Shown here: piece after piece, positions 33,181 to 45,935 of the stretch | Layout: each line of letters begins with the position of its first letter | Position numbering within the stretch: the stretch's first letter is position 1 | Assembly (NCBI RefSeq): GCF_902713425.1 | Contig: NC_081218.1 | Span: 675,501 to 739,500, forward strand | Reading direction: 5' to 3' | DNA length: 64,000 nt | Origin: Acipenser ruthenus | Taxonomy: Eukaryota; Chordata; Actinopteri; Acipenseriformes; Acipenseridae | Notes under the pieces: model-generated | Seen by the model: only the letters and a program-made list of their open reading frames with translations | What the model was told of the DNA's origin: nothing | Databases searched by the model: none | Made by a program: the position numbers and the translations under genes

Positions 33181-33285
33181 ACTTTGTACATTTGACTACT
33201 ACTTTCTGTTTTAACCGACATGTAAAGCGCTTTGAGATATCGAGGTATGAAAGGAGCTATATAAATAAAAAAAAATGAAATTGAA
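33180..33285 (+). mobile_element. LINE 3' end (Rex1/CR1-like)
   Basis: TGTAAAGCGCTTTGAGATAT followed by ATGAAAGGAGCTATATAAAT and AAAA is the familiar hairpin-type 3' end of fish LINEs. The coding part is absent. Confidence 0.55.
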
Positions 33286-33362
33286 ATTGAATTGATACTA
33301 TTACTACTAATAATAGAACAAAAAGTCCCACTCAAGGACAGAGTGTGTTTATAGTTGACTGT

Positions 33363-33597
33363 TTATTTTATTATTTATTTCTTAGCAGACATCCTTATCC
33401 AGAGCAACTTACAATTGTTACAAGATATTACATTATTTTTACATACAATTACCCATTTATACAGTTGGGTTTTTATTGGAGCAATCTAGGTAAAGTACCT
33501 TGCTCAAGGGTACAGCAGCAGTGTCCCCCACCTGGGATTGAACCCACAACCCTCCGGTGAAGAGTCCAGAGTCCTAACCACTACTCCAATACACTAC
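33363..33597 (-). mobile_element. V-SINE-like element
   Basis: Minus-strand copy of the full element at 63307-63560: tRNA-like head with GGATTGAACCC box B complement, V-core GAGCAAGGTACTTTACCTAG, ATTGCTCC, and LINE2-type tail. Confidence 0.85.
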
Positions 33598-34807
33598 ATC
33601 TTTCTTTTTATCTGCTTAGGTAAGGTTTGCAGGTTTGTTCAAATGACACACTCTCTCTCTCTCACTGCAAAATAATACGATGGCTTCCAAAGAACTAAAG
33701 GCACACTGTGTGGTTAAACCATGCAAATAGTACACATTTGCCTTTTGTATGAGAATGTTTCTAAAATAGCCTTAGGAACAAAAAGTCCATGCCTGGGGTG
33801 GCTAAAGATATCTAAACGTGCCAGCTGGCTGAGTTTGACTGTTTCATTACCATCTAGAATACTACTGCATTACTATTCCGCCTTCACACAGGTAGGTCAC
33901 CGCGGGTTGTCATTTACTGTACGCTTGCATGACCACCTGCCGACATTAACATGTAACTGATGTCCAGTGTTTAAGACGCTACAAGCAGAGACAGACGATC
34001 TCTGCTAACTCATTAGTTGGAAACTTTTTCTCTAGTTTCTCATTTGTATTTGTGCATTGCTCAAAGAATGAAATCAGGACGTCATTTCGAGCTGTCGATT
34101 TCTGCCTATGGGTTTGTAGATCTCCAGGTGGCACAGCGCAGTTTTATTATCATACAGGCAGGTGACACTTCTTTACACAGTGAGCGAGGATATAGAATGG
34201 GTTGTCGGGTTGTTGATGCTGAATAATTGGTATCCTCTCTAACAAAGTTTAAATGTTAAACCGGGTTGAGGACTAGTAGAGCACTGACCGTTCTCTCGTT
34301 CAGGACTTTTCTTATATTAGTAAATGCTAATAAGCGGCGACAGTAGGATATGACCCTACTGACTCACTGCAGTGTATGAAAGGGTCCCATCTGATCTGTA
34401 TTAACTGCATCTATGAGAAAGCACACTGCAGAACTGCCTCTTCCAGTAAAAAGGGTGACAGCGCTACTTTGGTATGTGTTTGAAATGCAGCCAGTGCTGG
34501 AAGAGGCTTGTGTTTGCGTATTCAGTCCCCGCAGCTCCCCCGGCTGCTTATTACCATTGCTTTATGGGATTTTTATTTTTTCTTTCTGGAAATTGTCTGA
34601 AAAAAAAAAAAAAACTGCCTTTATGTATAGTAAAGTGTTGCAATGCTGTACTGTAGTATCATGAAATATCTTCACATCAACAAAGGGGGGGGTGGGGACT
34701 TTATGCTAATAAGTAAGAAAATGTGTATTGATAATTTGTAGTCATACGAGTTGGTGAAACTTCAATATTGGGGGCAGCATGCTTCAATTTACTTTAGCTT
34801 ACTCGTG

Positions 34808-34808
<1 letters not shown>

Positions 34809-34878
<70 letters not shown>
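34809..34878. repeat. (ATT)n microsatellite
   Basis: About 70 bp, probably the expanded A/T tail of the adjoining LINE2-type element. Confidence 0.95.
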
Positions 34879-34879
<1 letters not shown>

Positions 34880-35120
34880 TATTTCTTAGCAGACGCCCTT
34901 ATCCAGGGCGACTTACAGTCGTAAACAAAAAATCCATTTCAAGAATCACAGTACAAGTAATAATACAATTAAGAGCAAGATAAATACAATGACTTTGGTT
35001 CTAGCAAGTACAAATATGACAAAATACGGTTCAATAACGGAGCAGATAACAGTGTCAGTGATAGTTACATCAGGATATAATTAAATACAAAATACTACAG
35101 ATTAAATGACACTTGTGGAA
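34880..35120 (-). mobile_element. LINE2-type tail element
   Basis: On the minus strand it ends GTAAGTCGCCCTGGATAAGG, GCGTCTGCTAAGAAATAAAT, then the AAT run. The 90 bp before the tail match 13425-13480. The sequence farther upstream (to about 35.1 kb or more) is of unknown family and does not match the V-SINE core. The left border is a guess. Confidence 0.55.
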
Positions 35121-37379
35121 GTAAATGCAATAAAATAGGGAGCAGATAAGTGCAAGTAAACTGGTTAGATCCTAAACCGATCAGGTTAGATCCTCTAAGG
35201 TGGAACGTTTCTGTAAAACCCACCAAGATATATAAAAAAAAAAAAATACAAAAAGCAAGATGGAGAAAATAACAAATAAAAAACAATATTAGATTAGAGT
35301 CATTGAAGTGAGCAAGTGGTCTGAGTGAAGTTATCAGGCAACAAACTCCCCGTCCCCAATATTTAACATATTTATTCCATATGAATTTGAATAGAAAACC
35401 GTATTGCATTTTCTGGTCCTGCATCAGAGGAAGGCTGAATGAAATATCAATAAGTATCCTCTCTACACCGTGTCAGCAGTCCTGCTACAGAGACACTCTG
35501 CTTAGCGTTATTCCATGAAAACAAAAGGCATTTTTATTGGGTTGTCAGTCGGTCACTTCCCAGCAGCTGTTTCTTGTTCATGAGTGGGCAGCCATCATAA
35601 TTTGGTTTTCAGCTGTTATTTTTTTATGAAACAGATTCCAGTTTGACAGGTCGATACAGTCTTACAAGCTTTTACACAGAGGAGTGTTTTTGTCTGCCAA
35701 TCTGTCGCTACAGTGTGTCTGTCCTATCTAACTATCTATTTGTCAGACGGATAGATACACTGTCTAGCCACTATAGTAAGATCTGTCTACCATAATTGAT
35801 TTGGCATTGCCCTGGTGTGGGGCTGATTGGGGGACAAGTTATACAGTATGTTTCTGTATTCGTCCCTAATTATAATTGATGCAGCATAATTGTAACTGTA
35901 ATGGTAAATGAACAATATAGCATTGTAATTGTAATTGAAATTATTGTAATTGACCCCAAGTCTGGTGTGGGGCAGGTTCTCTTGGCACACCATGATCCCT
36001 TGATTACTCTGGAAGGCAGAACGAATGCGGATCAAGTCCAGCTACTTCATGAAAACTTGGATATAGTAAAACCGCATTTGTAAAGTCTGTACTAGGACGC
36101 TGTAAGTTTAATTAAAGCTGTGGTAGTTTTTAAAAAGACATTCGTTGTCTTCAGACCCTCGTGACTACAGTATTGGATATCATATGGAGCTAACCACCTT
36201 GAAGCAGCAGTATCTGGCTGAATTGTTAAGGGAGTTAGAATGTTCTAATGGATGGAACTCCCCTAACATTCCAGCAGTACAATGAAGCTATAGTTCGCCA
36301 CCACAAAGTATCCTAAAGCACTTGGCTCAGAGTTTCCATGGTTGCCATTGGGAGAATTATGTACAGTGTCCAAAGTTAAGAGACACATGAAAACTCAGTT
36401 TACTGCAGTTATTCCACAAATGAGGATGGCTGTCTACATACAGTGAGTGAAATAACCAGGGCACACCATGGAGTGTTCTGTTTAATCAACAGAAAAGGAA
36501 GTATGTCAAAACCTAAACTGAATATCCGAATTCAGTGAATTACTTTCTTTAGATCAAGATTTGCATCTGCTTAAAAATGCAGTATCATTTTAAACATTGC
36601 GATTCAGCCCACTGGATTTGAATAATCACAAAATGAAAAAAATGTACAAAATATTCACGCCACAACATCTAATAACAAAAAGATATTCTGTGCTAGACCT
36701 CTCAATCCTTGCAGATTGCTTACCAAATAAGATTACTTTTCTTTAAATGTGTGTTTACTTTCATATATAAACATTTTGAAATAATAAAATAAATAACAGC
36801 AACAAAAAAACTATACTTGTTCTGTGTTGACTCTGTATAAAGGAAAGCAAAATCTATATTTTATTTGTACTATGAGGAAGTACTAAAAGTAGAAGGAACA
36901 CAGAACACATTCCCATCAGCTCCTGAAATGTTAATCCCTCCACAGTGATGTTATTTTTGCAAACTGCGCCTGGCTTCTTTCCACTTGGGCAACTGTTCTG
37001 GATAAGAACTCGAGGAGACACTGAATAATAATTTTTTTAAAAAAGTGCCTGGCCTTGATACAGGATTTCGAAACTGTTTAGATACCAGATGTCATCTTGG
37101 AATCAGTTCACAAATTGTGTAAGACGTGTTAACCTCTTCCTTTACACAAACTTTGAAAAATAATCTTGGGATACCATTATAACGACTTGTGTGTTTAGAC
37201 TGTAGAGCTCTGGGGTAACACCGCACTGGCCGTAATACAAACACACCACTGAAAGTGAGCTAGTATTCTAAGTTGTTAACATTTAGCAGAGGACTTCTGT
37301 AAATTAATTTGTGTTGCTTGTTTTTAATGAAAACCAACATTTGGGTAGAAAAAAAAGTGTGCATAAATAGCAATGACGT
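35121..37379. other. Intergenic stretch, no gene seen
   Basis: AT-rich, with no recognised exon, RNA or element end. Confidence 0.4.
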
Positions 37380-37525
37380 TCCAATACAACCCAACCCCCC
37401 CCCCCCAACCCCCCCAAACCCCACACCAACCACACCCCACCAACCCCAACCCCACACCAACCCAAACAAACCCCAACCCACCCCACCCAACCAATGCCCC
37501 CACCGCCCCCCCCCCCCCCCCCCCA
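37380..37525. repeat. C-rich low-complexity tract (G-quadruplex potential)
   Basis: About 146 bp of CCCC/CCCAA/CCCCACC runs on the plus strand. The minus strand has many GGGG runs separated by TT or TG. Proline-rich and glycine-rich frames through it are artefacts. Confidence 0.9.
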
Positions 37526-38322
37526 CAACCCCTGCAAGACAGCAAGGAGGGGTTTAAAAGTGTGTTTAACTGCCGGCTATTTTAAACTGTAGTCAAAATA
37601 AATAACATTATGTGGTGCGAAAACCCTGGTTACCATGTGGAAAATCTACAAGCAGTTTTTATATTTTTTTGATCAAGCCTTTAGATTAAAGCACATGGTT
37701 TAAAGGAAACTGCATATGCTTTCATTGCATGCCTACAGCTGAAGGTAGCACTTGAGATGAATGATCTCATAAACAACCAGGCACTTATGTACAGGTTGTA
37801 TATTAACTACTGATAATAGAGCAATAGTCAGAATCGTTTGGGCACGTGTGTGAAATCAGCAGCTACTTTGACATCCAGCAGGCTGAGCATTGTTAACTGA
37901 AAGCATGCAGCTCTCTTTGCTGTGGTTATCAATCATAGGAATTCACAATGACATGCTTTTATAAGCTTATGAGGCAAAAGCTAAACAAACATTTAATTAA
38001 CCACAGACAAGTAATGCTCTATTAAATACAGAGGAAAAAACATGAAAGAAAAATTTGAAACACTGTCTAGCGCCTTTGTTTGAAAGGAAGTTCCTCACAT
38101 GACTGATTTGTTCATTATGTAAATGGCCTCCATGCCAGGCATTCTGTAAAGTATAAAAGCTGCATCTCCCTATCCTTTTCACTCACATATTGTCACCCAT
38201 AACTGTAAAATAATCAATAGAGCTACATTTAGAAATACTGAAAAAAGTGTCAAGTTTCATTTAGCATTTCTAATGTCACAGATTTTGATTAAACTGACTC
38301 CCTGGCCTAGTTAAGGTAAAAA

Positions 38323-38385
<63 letters not shown>

Positions 38386-40930
38386 CAGTAGCTAGGTGGT
38401 GCTGCACTCAAAAAAGCTCCCTTCCTTTATTTGGAACCTGTTGCATGAGGAAATTGGACAGGGAGCAAACAGTTAAAAGAAAGGGGGCTCGTTTTGACTG
38501 CTGCACCCTCCACTGACTCTCTGCTTCATGAATATGCTTATTTGATGAAAATTATAGTTTAAAACATGTCCTAATTGCAGTAAAAACTTTTGATTAATTT
38601 GCTCCTACTGACGTCAATGTAAAGTCACCTTCAATATTAAAGCCGCCGTACTGAGTCTACATAAGACCAATATGCTGTATGGTAACCAACTACCCTCAGA
38701 AAACACATTTGATTATATCACTATTAGAAACTACAAGAGTACGAAAGCTAAAATAAATAACATCTTAGTAAAATTCTTTGACAGATGTTTTGAGTATGTA
38801 TCTTCAGTAGTAAGGCCAGCCCCCAATTAAGACCATGTTGTTTGTCTCTTGACTGTCCTTAATATCAAGGTTTCGCAAGGCCTTTAAGAACAATTTTAGG
38901 GATCGCATTTAAGGAATATGTTGATAGATGACATGGTAGTCGTATCAGTCTACAGATGAGGGACAGAGATACTATCTCTTTTATTGACCTCAGAGGTTTC
39001 TTCTTCAGGTGACAGTAGGAAAGAGAGATTGATGTTTACATTCACAGGTGGCATCAGAACAGAAATAACCCGTTTTGAATCACTACAATTGTAATACTGC
39101 AAGGAAAAAAGCTGTGTCCAAAACAAAACAGGATGTGTGGCCACACAATAAACAATGACAATAACAAAGACCAAATAAATAAATAAATGACATGATGGAA
39201 TGTTACAATGGATTCTTCAGCACTTTGCTGATGTAGTTTATCAAGTCGGCAATAAAACAAGCATTAGTTCATACAATGCAGTACATGACTGCCATGCAAT
39301 TACACACTCTGGTTATCGGCTATTATGAAAAGTTACCCCTGAAAAGACAAGCTGCTTGGAAGATACCCATTTCTTGTGGTATTGAATGCAGGCAGTTACT
39401 CTGATAAGATGTTTTTTTTTCACATTTCAGTAGCTGTGCCCACTTCTATCACATTGCTATTGATAATTACTGTGCTAGAGGCGGTGGTTAGACCAGCATC
39501 AACGTGCACTCATATCAGTAAAGTCTGTTACAACCACATTCAGTTGTGACAATAACACCACTTCTGAAAGGGTAGTTTCCTCTTTTGACTCAAAACATGC
39601 CTTCAAATAAACCAACAGTGAAATAAATAATCACTGACATGTTGAATGCTGTATGGGGACAGAAGGTCGATGAGTAAAGGAACTATGAAGTTAGATCTTA
39701 GTAGATCCTAGTAAAACCATTAGCAGACACCAGCATTATCAGCAATGGCAACACAGTGGATCCTGACCGGCTACCACAGTGTCTTAAAAAGGGTGTCACA
39801 CTGTCTGAAATCCCAGGCGAAGGGGGGTATAATGGAGGCTGTTGTATGCATTTATCTGAAACCGCTTAATATATTGTGATAGATCAGGGTGTCTGTCCGT
39901 ATATTTGTCCATCTGTATGCACACTCACATTTTTTGCATAGATGTGGAAAATTGTTTATTAAATACTAGTAATGATGGTAGGTCACACTAACATATTTCT
40001 GTATCTTGAGAACACACACAAGTTATTCCCTATAGTACAAATCTGTCATTTTAATATAACTTACTTTGAAGCTAACGCATTATTTGCTTACCTAATGATC
40101 TTAGGTCTTAAATACAGCGTATCCAACTTTCTATTCTGGCTGTTTTTATTTTATACTATGCCGTACATACTGTCATGCTCAGATTTTTTTTGTCATCCTC
40201 ACAACTGTAATATTTTGAATGTTTAGCCGTGGCGGGGGGATGTATGATACTCACATACTGGTTGTTTTAGATTATGTCTAGGTTTTTTAATAGTTTTTTA
40301 TACATGTATAATCCTAATTCTCCACACATCCCTATAGTTTTCTATAAGAATTGTTAAAAGTTGCTGTTGATAATTCCAGTCTCTCTTTATTCACTGGATC
40401 TGTTACATGCATTACAGTCTACAGTCTTTGACTCAATTCTGACTTCCCACAGTTGCTAAACCAGACAGCTTTTTTTTTTTAATATCACATTGCACAAACT
40501 TCCTTTAAGAAGGGTCTGTTGCAACCGCCCTATGTTCTGTATAGCAACATGTCTCCCACTGCTTCAGCATGTGGTACCAGCTGTCAGGGCTAGTCATTGC
40601 ACAACCTGCGCTCCCACACAACAACTTGAGCGTCTTTCTGTGTGCATGGCAGCTCACTGACAAAGTGAAACCTAGTCACTCTTCATAAACTAGAGATATA
40701 GCTCTCGCTAAATGTAAGCTATAAAGCTCGCCATTGTCCAATGTCTGACACTTTCATGGCTCAGGGCCATATTTTCAAAGCGTTTACGCCAGTCTTTCAT
40801 TAACTTGCAGTTTTTGAAAGAGTTAAAATGTCCGTTAATGTAACCTAAACCTGAACCAAACCACTTAATAATATAATCCAAGTTCTCTTCAGCAGTCTCA
40901 AGGTGTTAAATAAAGCCCTGTGCTTTTAAA
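37526..40930. other. Intergenic stretch
   Basis: No gene seen. It holds an AAT repeat (38327-38386) and the second copy of a dispersed block (39704-39765). Confidence 0.4.
39704..39765 (+). repeat. Dispersed ~60-bp block, copy 2 of 3
   Basis: AAACCATTAGCAGAC, CAGCATTATCAGCAATGGCA and ACACAGTGGAT match 27176-27235. Confidence 0.5.
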
Positions 40931-41160
40931 ATTATTATTATAATTATTTATCCAGGGCGACTTACAATTGTTTCAAGATATTACATTATTTTTACATACA
41001 GTTACATTATTTTTACATACAATTACCCATTTATACAGTAGGGTTTTTACTGGAGCAATCTAGGTAAAGTACCTTGCTCAAGGGTACAGCAGCAGTGTCC
41101 CCCACCTGGGATTGAACCCACGACCCTCCGGTCAAGAGTCTAGAACCCTAACCACTACTA
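40931..41160 (-). mobile_element. V-SINE-like element with internal duplication
   Basis: Minus-strand copy. The segment ACATTATTTTTACATACA is present twice in tandem (about 40982-41026). The LINE2-type tail is shortened. Confidence 0.85.
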
Positions 41161-42210
41161 ACACTATGGCCTTTATAGTGGGAAAGTGTTGCCTAAAGGT
41201 TTGACAGTGACCAATAATGCTTTATTGCCTACTGGAGGAGTAAGGTTTATGCATTGGACACATCCAGCACAATCTGTGATTCTGTAAGTCAGAGGGCACT
41301 ATTAACCGTTCGACCTGCGTTTCCCCCTTCCCCCCGTTATTTTTATTCTAATTTAGAGGGTGTCCCCCGAATACAACTAGAGTCAGCTTTCTCTATTTTC
41401 TATGAAAGCAGCACAACTGGGGATGGGGAGTGTGTTGTCAGATAACTTCACTCAGACTATCTTGGTAACCCTGAATAGAAAATCACCAAACCTCTTTAAA
41501 AACCTTCACACCCTGGAGTGCCATACTGTGATTATACAGTGGCTATGCGGTAAATAAGTTTAAAGAGAACCGTTGTGATGTCCTGTGATATTGTATCTTG
41601 TTGAAATGAACAAGAGGACAATCCTTGCCATTGAATAATAATAAAAAAAATCTTAAAACTCACCTACAAAACACAATTAAAATATTTTCCTCATAAACAA
41701 ATATGGTTTGGTTAATAATAACAACTGGCACTGAATAATTACTAAAGAGTTTGAACTCCTTCACACAGTGGAGTTATTGAGGTTTGCATGTGCAACCCTA
41801 CATAAAGACATGTGGTTAGGGACTTTTTCAAGTTAAAAATAGCTTCCCTTATGAAAGTGAAATATAAAGACTGCATTTCTAGCACATGTACCATTTTATG
41901 TCGTACTGTATTTTGTTGCGTCCTGAATGTCACTGGAGTTTTAACAAAGGCACACAACACAGAAGAGCAGTGCACACACTCAGATTTGCACAGGAATTCC
42001 CTTTGAGGTGTTTTATGTCAGCAGTTATTATTGATATTTACTAGATATTTACTAGAGCTTTGTATAATAGCCTGTCATGACCTAGTTTATTACGATTGTG
42101 TTTCCATTGAGATTGTGTGCAATTCTAGAACAAGTACTGCCTGGGCGTAATGATTGCACATGCAGTCCTACCACAAACTGTCATTCTTTATTATTCTGGA
42201 ATCTGGAAGT
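41161..42210. other. Intergenic stretch, no gene seen
   Basis: Short frames here (41254, 41742, 41812) have no recognisable domain. Confidence 0.4.
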
Positions 42211-42420
42211 ATTATTACCCAGGGTGACTTACAATTGTTACAAGATATCACATTATTTTTTACATACAATTACCCATTTATACAGTTGGGTTTTTACTGG
42301 AGCAATCTAGGTAAAATACCTTGCTGAAGGGTACAGCAGCAGCGTCCCCCACATGGGATTGAACCCACGACCCTCCGGTCAAGAGTCCAGAGCCCTAACC
42401 ACTACTCCACACTGCTGCCT
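42211..42420 (-). mobile_element. V-SINE-like element
   Basis: Minus-strand copy with the tRNA-like head, V-core and the start of the tail (GTAAGTCACCCTGGGTAATA on its own strand). Confidence 0.85.
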
Positions 42421-43719
42421 AAAATCTATGGAAATGTGCAGTCTGGCATCTTTCTTTTATAATTTTATACTCAAGTATGGTTCGCAACGCACACACGTCC
42501 TGTGGGTATGGCTCAGTAGAAAATCCTTGGGTACTTAGAGAATGTAAAACAATGCAATCCTTGAATTACAGGATATATCTGGACTATACTGGACTACTGT
42601 GTGCATTGTATTGTAAAAGTGTTCAAATATTTTGTTGTTATATATTTTATATATTTACCTCTGTAATCCAGCACCCTTTATAATGCAGCGCAATTTTCCG
42701 GTCCCAAACCATGCTGGATTAGACTAGTTTTACTGTATTGCAAAACGACACGTGATCAAACAGACAGAAAAACGAAATGTAGCCACTTGACTATGTAACT
42801 TCTAAAAGCGTATCTCACATTGAAGAGGACAGTTGGCTTCTCTAATCCCTACTACAGCCCACTCAGGGGAAAAGCAGGGTGGCAGTCTAGGGCAGAAGGC
42901 GTGATCCCAGGCTGAGTGTCTCTCTATGATGGCAAGACGAGCTGAGCATTCCTGGGGCTCAGGGGGAGCAGAACTATTAGCCCAATCCTCCTCCATCACG
43001 TTTTATTCAACTAAGGGTGGGGGGGGGGTTTCTGGCTCACTCAAGCAACAACAGCTCCCTGCTGACAGCAACCTAATTACCCCACACTGTCTTCACACTG
43101 GATCTGAATCCTTTAATGTGGATTTCAATGCACACCCACATCAGCTGGCCTCGATTACACTTGAATAGGAATGGAAAGTGAAGGGAGGGCTTCAAAAGCG
43201 AATTAATGGCTCCAATCCTGTCTCCTAACAGGTAATCTGTACATACAGTACTGTGCATCTGTATACCTATTCCAAACCTATTCTACTATATTTGTTTTAA
43301 CTTCGATTTCAGCTTTATGACATTTAAAAAAAAAAAGCATAAATGAAATAACCCAAGGCAAATTAACACTGGGCAGGGGTGGCGGTAAAACAGTAAAAGG
43401 AAAGAATTGACTATCCAAAGAGTGACCCTTAAAAGTAGAACATCCCCGGGCCCCCATCAAACATAAGCTGGCATTGAATGTATTCACTTTTTCTAAATCA
43501 CAAAATTAAATTGCTTCTACTCAGGAAATGCTATTAAGCAATTTGTTTTTGTGTGTGCCACATGTTCTATGCACAGGTTAGCCGCGGCTCTCTGATCATA
43601 CAGTGTGAGGGACTACAAAGAAAACAGTAAGAAGATAAGCCTTCTTTTCATTTTAGAAAATCCATCAATTTCACTCTTCAGGACATTGCAAAAATAGAAG
43701 GCCTGAAGAAGCATGCTCC

Positions 43720-43723
<4 letters not shown>
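42421..43723. other. Intergenic stretch, no gene seen
   Basis: A short poly(G) lies at about 43017-43028. Nothing else recognised. Confidence 0.4.

Positions 43724-43804
<81 letters not shown>
43724..43804. repeat. (TC)n microsatellite
   Basis: About 81 bp of TC repeat. Confidence 0.97.
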
Positions 43805-43806
<2 letters not shown>

Positions 43807-44481
43807 GTCTCCAACCACCTAATAGTGCCACAAAAAAGGCTACCATTCATAGTCTGTTTTGAATGAAATCAATTATCTGTTTCTTAATTATCTAAGGCCT
43901 TCTGCAGCAGCAGCAAATGCCAGCCTGGGAAAATTAGTTCACATAAATCTTGAAAAAAAAAAAAAAAATCAAATACGGAGCCTCCTCCAAAAGGCCACAT
44001 TGAAACCTCAAAGACGAGTATTTAGGCCTTACCCTTAACCTGGGGTCTTCAGCCCACTAGGCCATCCACAATGATGTATTTACTTTTTAGGGATCCCCCG
44101 GCCTACTTGCAATCTGAGGCCTGCCCAAGTTGGCTCAGTTTTCCCAGCAAATTTAGCAGCCTGGTTTCTATATCGCCTGTCTCCAGATGATACAGGGACA
44201 AACCGAGACAATTGGTGTTTGTGTGTGCAGAGAACATTAAGCCACAAAAGCTTGACCTCGCAGACGACAGGCCTGTACTGTGGGACTCTGGTTGCTAATC
44301 AACCAGGGCTCTTCCAGTCTCTCTCTGCCTCTCTCCCTACCCCCCTGTTCCCCCCCACACCTGTACAAAAGCCTAGGTTTTCCTTTAGCAACAATACGTC
44401 CAGGAGTAATTTATGGACATCTGTAACAGAGCTGAACAAATGATTCAGTGGTAACTGAGGAGCCTGCACAGGATCCAGTCA

Positions 44482-44485
<4 letters not shown>
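43805..44485. other. Intergenic stretch, no gene seen
   Basis: Moderately GC-balanced DNA between two long TC/GA tracts. The 74-aa frame at 44219 has no known domain. Confidence 0.4.

Positions 44486-44569
<84 letters not shown>
44486..44569. repeat. (GA)n microsatellite
   Basis: About 84 bp of GA repeat. Confidence 0.97.
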
Positions 44570-44570
<1 letters not shown>

Positions 44571-44686
44571 ACCCAGTATGTGCTGCTGTTAAAGAAGGCA
44601 GAAGGAGCCTATATTTTAAAAATAGAAAAAACAAACAAACATGATTGAAAGTTGCCAAACGGCTTCTTCCTTCATTTTAAAAGTCA

Positions 44687-44720
<34 letters not shown>

Positions 44721-45584
44721 GTTTGCTGTCATGTAAAATGTTACTGTTTTTAATTTCTAATCTTTTTTTTTCCTTTTTTAAACCCAATCAAAAGTTTGAA
44801 CATCAAAAGTCTGCATACAAGTTTTTGGTCTCATTAGGGAGGTAATTGGAGAGGTTTGAGATGTTATGAACGTCACACTTCAGTTACATTGATGTTAATA
44901 AGAGCTACTCGAGACTCTAAGAATGTGCCCTTTACTTTGTCCGCTTTGTTACAAATATGTTCCAACCCTGGTCCTCCAGGACCTCCGACAGTCCAAGTTT
45001 CTGTACTCAATATTTGTTTTAAACATGCATTGTTTATTAGAAGTAGTACGGTTTCCTTGGTAAATCTGTTTTCTGTTTGTTTGTTTCTTGTTGAGTGTTG
45101 TATTTATTCAAGGGCAGCCTCTATTACAATTCTGGTAACTGAGTGCAGCAATTATTCAAGGGCAGCGTTAATTTGATGTTGTACGGTAGCTTAATTTGGG
45201 TTTGAATATTGTTAAAAAAAATATATATATAAAAATACACTTCAAACAATGTAAGAACAGTATGTATCACTGTTAGAATACTTTTCATATCAAATTAAAG
45301 AACTGAAAGATCTGTTGTGTGGGGAACAAACACATATTTCAAGGGTATAATCATCAGACGACTTGATGGGAAGCTGAATGATTCAGTATTGTGTTGCAAG
45401 GACTGAAAGCTCTCAGCATCAGCATATTTTAGAAAGACCTCTTGTTTTTCGGTATGGAAAAGTGCTTGTTTCAAGTGTCTATTTTAGCAAACCAACCCCA
45501 AGTCTGTACCAGAAAGAGGAAACCGAATCCACAGAAGAAACTATGTGCACAGTTGTTGTTTATCACATACCCTGATTAGCACTA
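44570..45584. other. Intergenic stretch
   Basis: No gene seen. A CT then AT repeat lies at 44687-44720. A 14-bp direct repeat (TATTCAAGGGCAGC, about 45105 and 45152) occurs inside an unannotated block. Confidence 0.35.
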
Positions 45585-45935
45585 AAGGTCTGGTCACACA
45601 GGAGACTTTTCTTTACAGCATCATGAGGAATACACTTGTTGCCTGCGTGTTGCCTTGTATTTTATGGTGGTCACATGAGAGACAAGAATGTGGCTGACAA
45701 GCTGGCAACACACAGGCAACAACGTAATGCAAACCAATCATAATGCATGTTTTTGTCACAAGTGGTAAACATGCTGCAAAGGAAGGCAGCTGCCGTTGAT
45801 TAAATAGCAATGTTAGATGAGGAAGAGGAGGAGAGTAGAAAAAAAAGAAAGTTTCAGCCTTGGGTTATGAGACATGAAAAAATATTATTGTATCACTCGT
45901 TCATTCATCTCATCAGGAAGAAATAACTTTTTTTT
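45585..45935 (+). mobile_element. Harbinger/PIF-like remnant
   Basis: Starts TAAAGGTCTGGTCACACAGG, AGAC, the type of end seen in fish Harbinger elements with a TAA/TTA target duplication. At about 45810-45930 a decayed frame reads LDEEEESRKKKRKFQPWVMR, a Glu run followed by a basic run and F-PW, as at the start of PIF/Harbinger transposases. The rest of the transposase is absent. Confidence 0.4.
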
